Below are positions 5,955-7,489 of a DNA stretch of 7,489 nt, piece by piece. A model generated the notes under the pieces. That model searched no databases and had not been told where the DNA came from. It saw only the letters and a program-made list of their open reading frames with translations. Every line of letters begins with the position of its first letter. The first letter of the stretch is position 1. The stretch spans positions 1 to 7,489 of the forward strand of contig JAAZYJ010000169.1 of assembly GCA_014239715.1 (NCBI GenBank), read 5' to 3'. Source of the DNA: Flavobacteriales bacterium. Lineage in GTDB: Bacteria; Bacteroidota; Bacteroidia; Flavobacteriales; Parvicellaceae. Position numbers and translations under genes: made by a program.

Positions 5955-7489
5955 ATGAAAAAAGCACTTATCTATCTGTTGATCTTCTTAATGTCCGGGA
6001 CAGTAATGGCCACGGAAGGAATGTGGATCCCTCTACTGTTAAAATCTCTGAATGAGTCTGATATGCAGGCTATGGGGTTACGGCTGTCAGCAGAAGATAT
6101 CTATTCGATCAATCATTCCAGCTTGAAAGATGCCGTTGTACATTTTGGCGGTGGGTGCACTGCAGAGGTGGTGTCGGGAGAAGGATTGATACTGACCAAT
6201 CACCATTGTGGGTACGGACAGATCCAAAGGCATTCGTCAGAAGAACATAACTACTTAAAGGATGGGTTTTGGGCCATGTCGCGAGACAAAGAGCTCAGAA
6301 ATGAAAGTCTGACAGCGACGTTTATCGTTCGTATTGAGGATGTAACTTCGAAAGTATTGGAAGGCATTAAAGATGGTGCAAACGCTGATCAGATCATGCA
6401 GGCCAACATAATGAGCATTGTGAAAAATGCGGTTGAAGGAACTCACTATGAAGCACAGATCAAGCCTTTTTTCTATGGTAATGAATACTACATGATCGTA
6501 ACCGAAACCTTCAAAGATGTTAGGTTGGTTGGCGCTCCACCGTCTTCGATCGGAAAATTTGGTGGGGATACAGACAATTGGATCTGGCCTCGACATACAG
6601 GAGATTTCTCCATGTTCAGAATTTACGCCGATAAAGACAATCAACCCGCTGACATTTCAGATGAAAATGTACCCTACAGACCAAAGCATGTGTTCCCGAT
6701 AGCACTTCATGACATGAAGGAAGGAGAGTTTTGTATGGTCTATGGTTTTCCGGGAAGAACCTATCAATATCTTACTTCCTATGCTCTTGACTATGTTATG
6801 AATGTATCAAACCCCAGCAAGATCGAAATGCGTGAGAAGAGCCTTTCCATCATTGATGCAACAATGAAATCAAGCGAAAAGAACTATATAAAATACGCGG
6901 CCAAACAATCACGGATATCCAATTCGTACAAAAAATGGATCGGCCAGAACATCGGTTTGAAAGAAAACGACGCATTAGGAAAGAAATTGGATTTCGAGCG
7001 TTCTTTTCGTGAAAAAGCAGCGAATAACAATGAGTATGCAACACTGCTGGATGATTTTGAAAATCTGTATGCTGAGATCCGCTCCTACACATTTGCTCGC
7101 GAAATGTTTATCGAGCTTTATTATATGGGCCCGGAGATCTTGAGGTTTTCATCAGCGTTTGCGGAGTATGAGAATTTTGAGATGATAAGTGTGCAGCCTG
7201 ATTTTGTTGATAGAAAAGGACTGGATTTCCAAAGGGTTAAAAACTACTTCAAAAACTACGATGTTTCTACGGATAAAAAAGTGTTTGTAGCACTGGTTAA
7301 GATGTATCGTGATTTTATGGACGATAAATTGGAGGCGCCATCACTTCAATTGATCGACACAAAGTACAACGGTGACGTGGAAGCATATGCGAATTACATT
7401 TACGATAAGAGCGTGTTTTGTGATGAATCCAAGATGAACAATTTTTTGAGAGCCTACAATAAAGGATATGCAAAGAAATTGGCCAAGGA
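5955..7489 (+). CDS. S46 family dipeptidyl-peptidase, DPP7/DPP11 type (partial, C-terminus off window)
   Basis: 511 codons are visible and the frame is open at the right edge; family members are about 700-720 residues. Residues 1-19 form a signal peptide (MKKALIYLLIFLMSGTVMA), predicted to be cut before TEGMWIP, so the enzyme is periplasmic or exported. The order EGMW, FGGGC (64-68), TNHHCGYG (81-88), FGGDTDNWIWPRHTGDF and YGFPGRT is characteristic of S46 peptidases. By alignment from memory with Porphyromonas gingivalis DPP7, the catalytic His is H84 and the catalytic Asp is D217 (HTGDF). The catalytic Ser lies in the unseen C-terminal part. C68 and C85 match the DPP7 pair C73/C90, while a second Cys pair of DPP7 (160/175) is absent here. 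These enzymes remove dipeptides from peptide N-termini during amino-acid and peptide nutrition. The residue separating DPP7 from DPP11 specificity is off the window. An in-frame ATG at 5901 exists but would place 18 polar/mixed residues before the signal peptide, so 5955 is preferred; its leader is A-rich. Confidence 0.95.
   Translation, partial: MKKALIYLLIFLMSGTVMATEGMWIPLLLKSLNESDMQAMGLRLSAEDIYSINHSSLKDAVVHFGGGCTAEVVSGEGLILTNHHCGYGQIQRHSSEEHNYLKDGFWAMSRDKELRNESLTATFIVRIEDVTSKVLEGIKDGANADQIMQANIMSIVKNAVEGTHYEAQIKPFFYGNEYYMIVTETFKDVRLVGAPPSSIGKFGGDTDNWIWPRHTGDFSMFRIYADKDNQPADISDENVPYRPKHVFPIALHDMKEGEFCMVYGFPGRTYQYLTSYALDYVMNVSNPSKIEMREKSLSIIDATMKSSEKNYIKYAAKQSRISNSYKKWIGQNIGLKENDALGKKLDFERSFREKAANNNEYATLLDDFENLYAEIRSYTFAREMFIELYYMGPEILRFSSAFAEYENFEMISVQPDFVDRKGLDFQRVKNYFKNYDVSTDKKVFVALVKMYRDFMDDKLEAPSLQLIDTKYNGDVEAYANYIYDKSVFCDESKMNNFLRAYNKGYAKKLAK

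Noticed and set aside
6255..7092. Frames opposite or beside the peptidase (6255-6644 minus, 6517-6702 plus, 6850-7092 minus)
   Set aside because: All fall inside the S46 peptidase reading frame, which is supported by catalytic motifs across this stretch.
1..7489. CRISPR array, tRNA/rRNA, insertion sequence, phage or defence system
   Set aside because: No regularly spaced repeats, structured RNA signatures, transposase or integrase motifs, or terminal inverted repeats were seen. Gene content and base use look uniform and chromosomal.

Overview
The window looks like chromosomal DNA of a member of the Bacteroidota, probably of the flavobacterial/cytophagal side. The reasons are an S46-type dipeptidyl-peptidase, a SpoIIE phosphatase with the 'SINYAKKIQDAILP' linker I associate with this phylum, a perfect Bacteroidota-type -7 promoter box (TAnnTTTG), A-rich rather than Shine-Dalgarno-type leaders, and moderate GC. 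The assignment is by eye, and no marker gene fixes the genus.

Layout: six genes lie head to tail on the minus strand, from 5854 down to and past the left edge. In transcription order they are a five-helix membrane protein with an acidic tail (5854-5141), a THUMP-containing RNA methyltransferase of the RlmL/TrmN type (5137-3992), a membrane-anchored SpoIIE/PP2C phosphatase (3930-2413), a small DksA/TraR-type zinc-finger protein (2410-2075), a DinB/YfiT-like protein (2070-1546) and a DUF819 integral membrane protein with an extra exported N-terminal domain (1553 to the edge, incomplete). Gaps are 3, 61, 2 and 4 nt, then an 8-nt overlap, so an operon is likely. The 61-nt gap before the phosphatase is the only place for an internal promoter. 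The last four genes form the tightest block and combine an extracytoplasmic sensor, a phosphatase output, a putative RNA polymerase regulator, a metal-site enzyme-like protein and a transporter-like protein. A shared stress or signalling role is possible but is inference.

A 100-nt divergent intergenic region (5855-5954) separates this block from one plus-strand gene (5955 to the right edge, incomplete) for an exported S46 dipeptidyl-peptidase (DPP7/DPP11 family). The region holds the -7 box for the minus-strand block, a perfect 12-nt palindrome and a short direct repeat. I see no RNA genes, mobile elements, CRISPR arrays or clear intrinsic terminators. Most of the window is ordinary. The points worth a second look are the exported domain fused to DUF819, the altered catalytic motif of the RNA methyltransferase, the phosphatase/DksA-like gene pair and the palindrome between the divergent genes.
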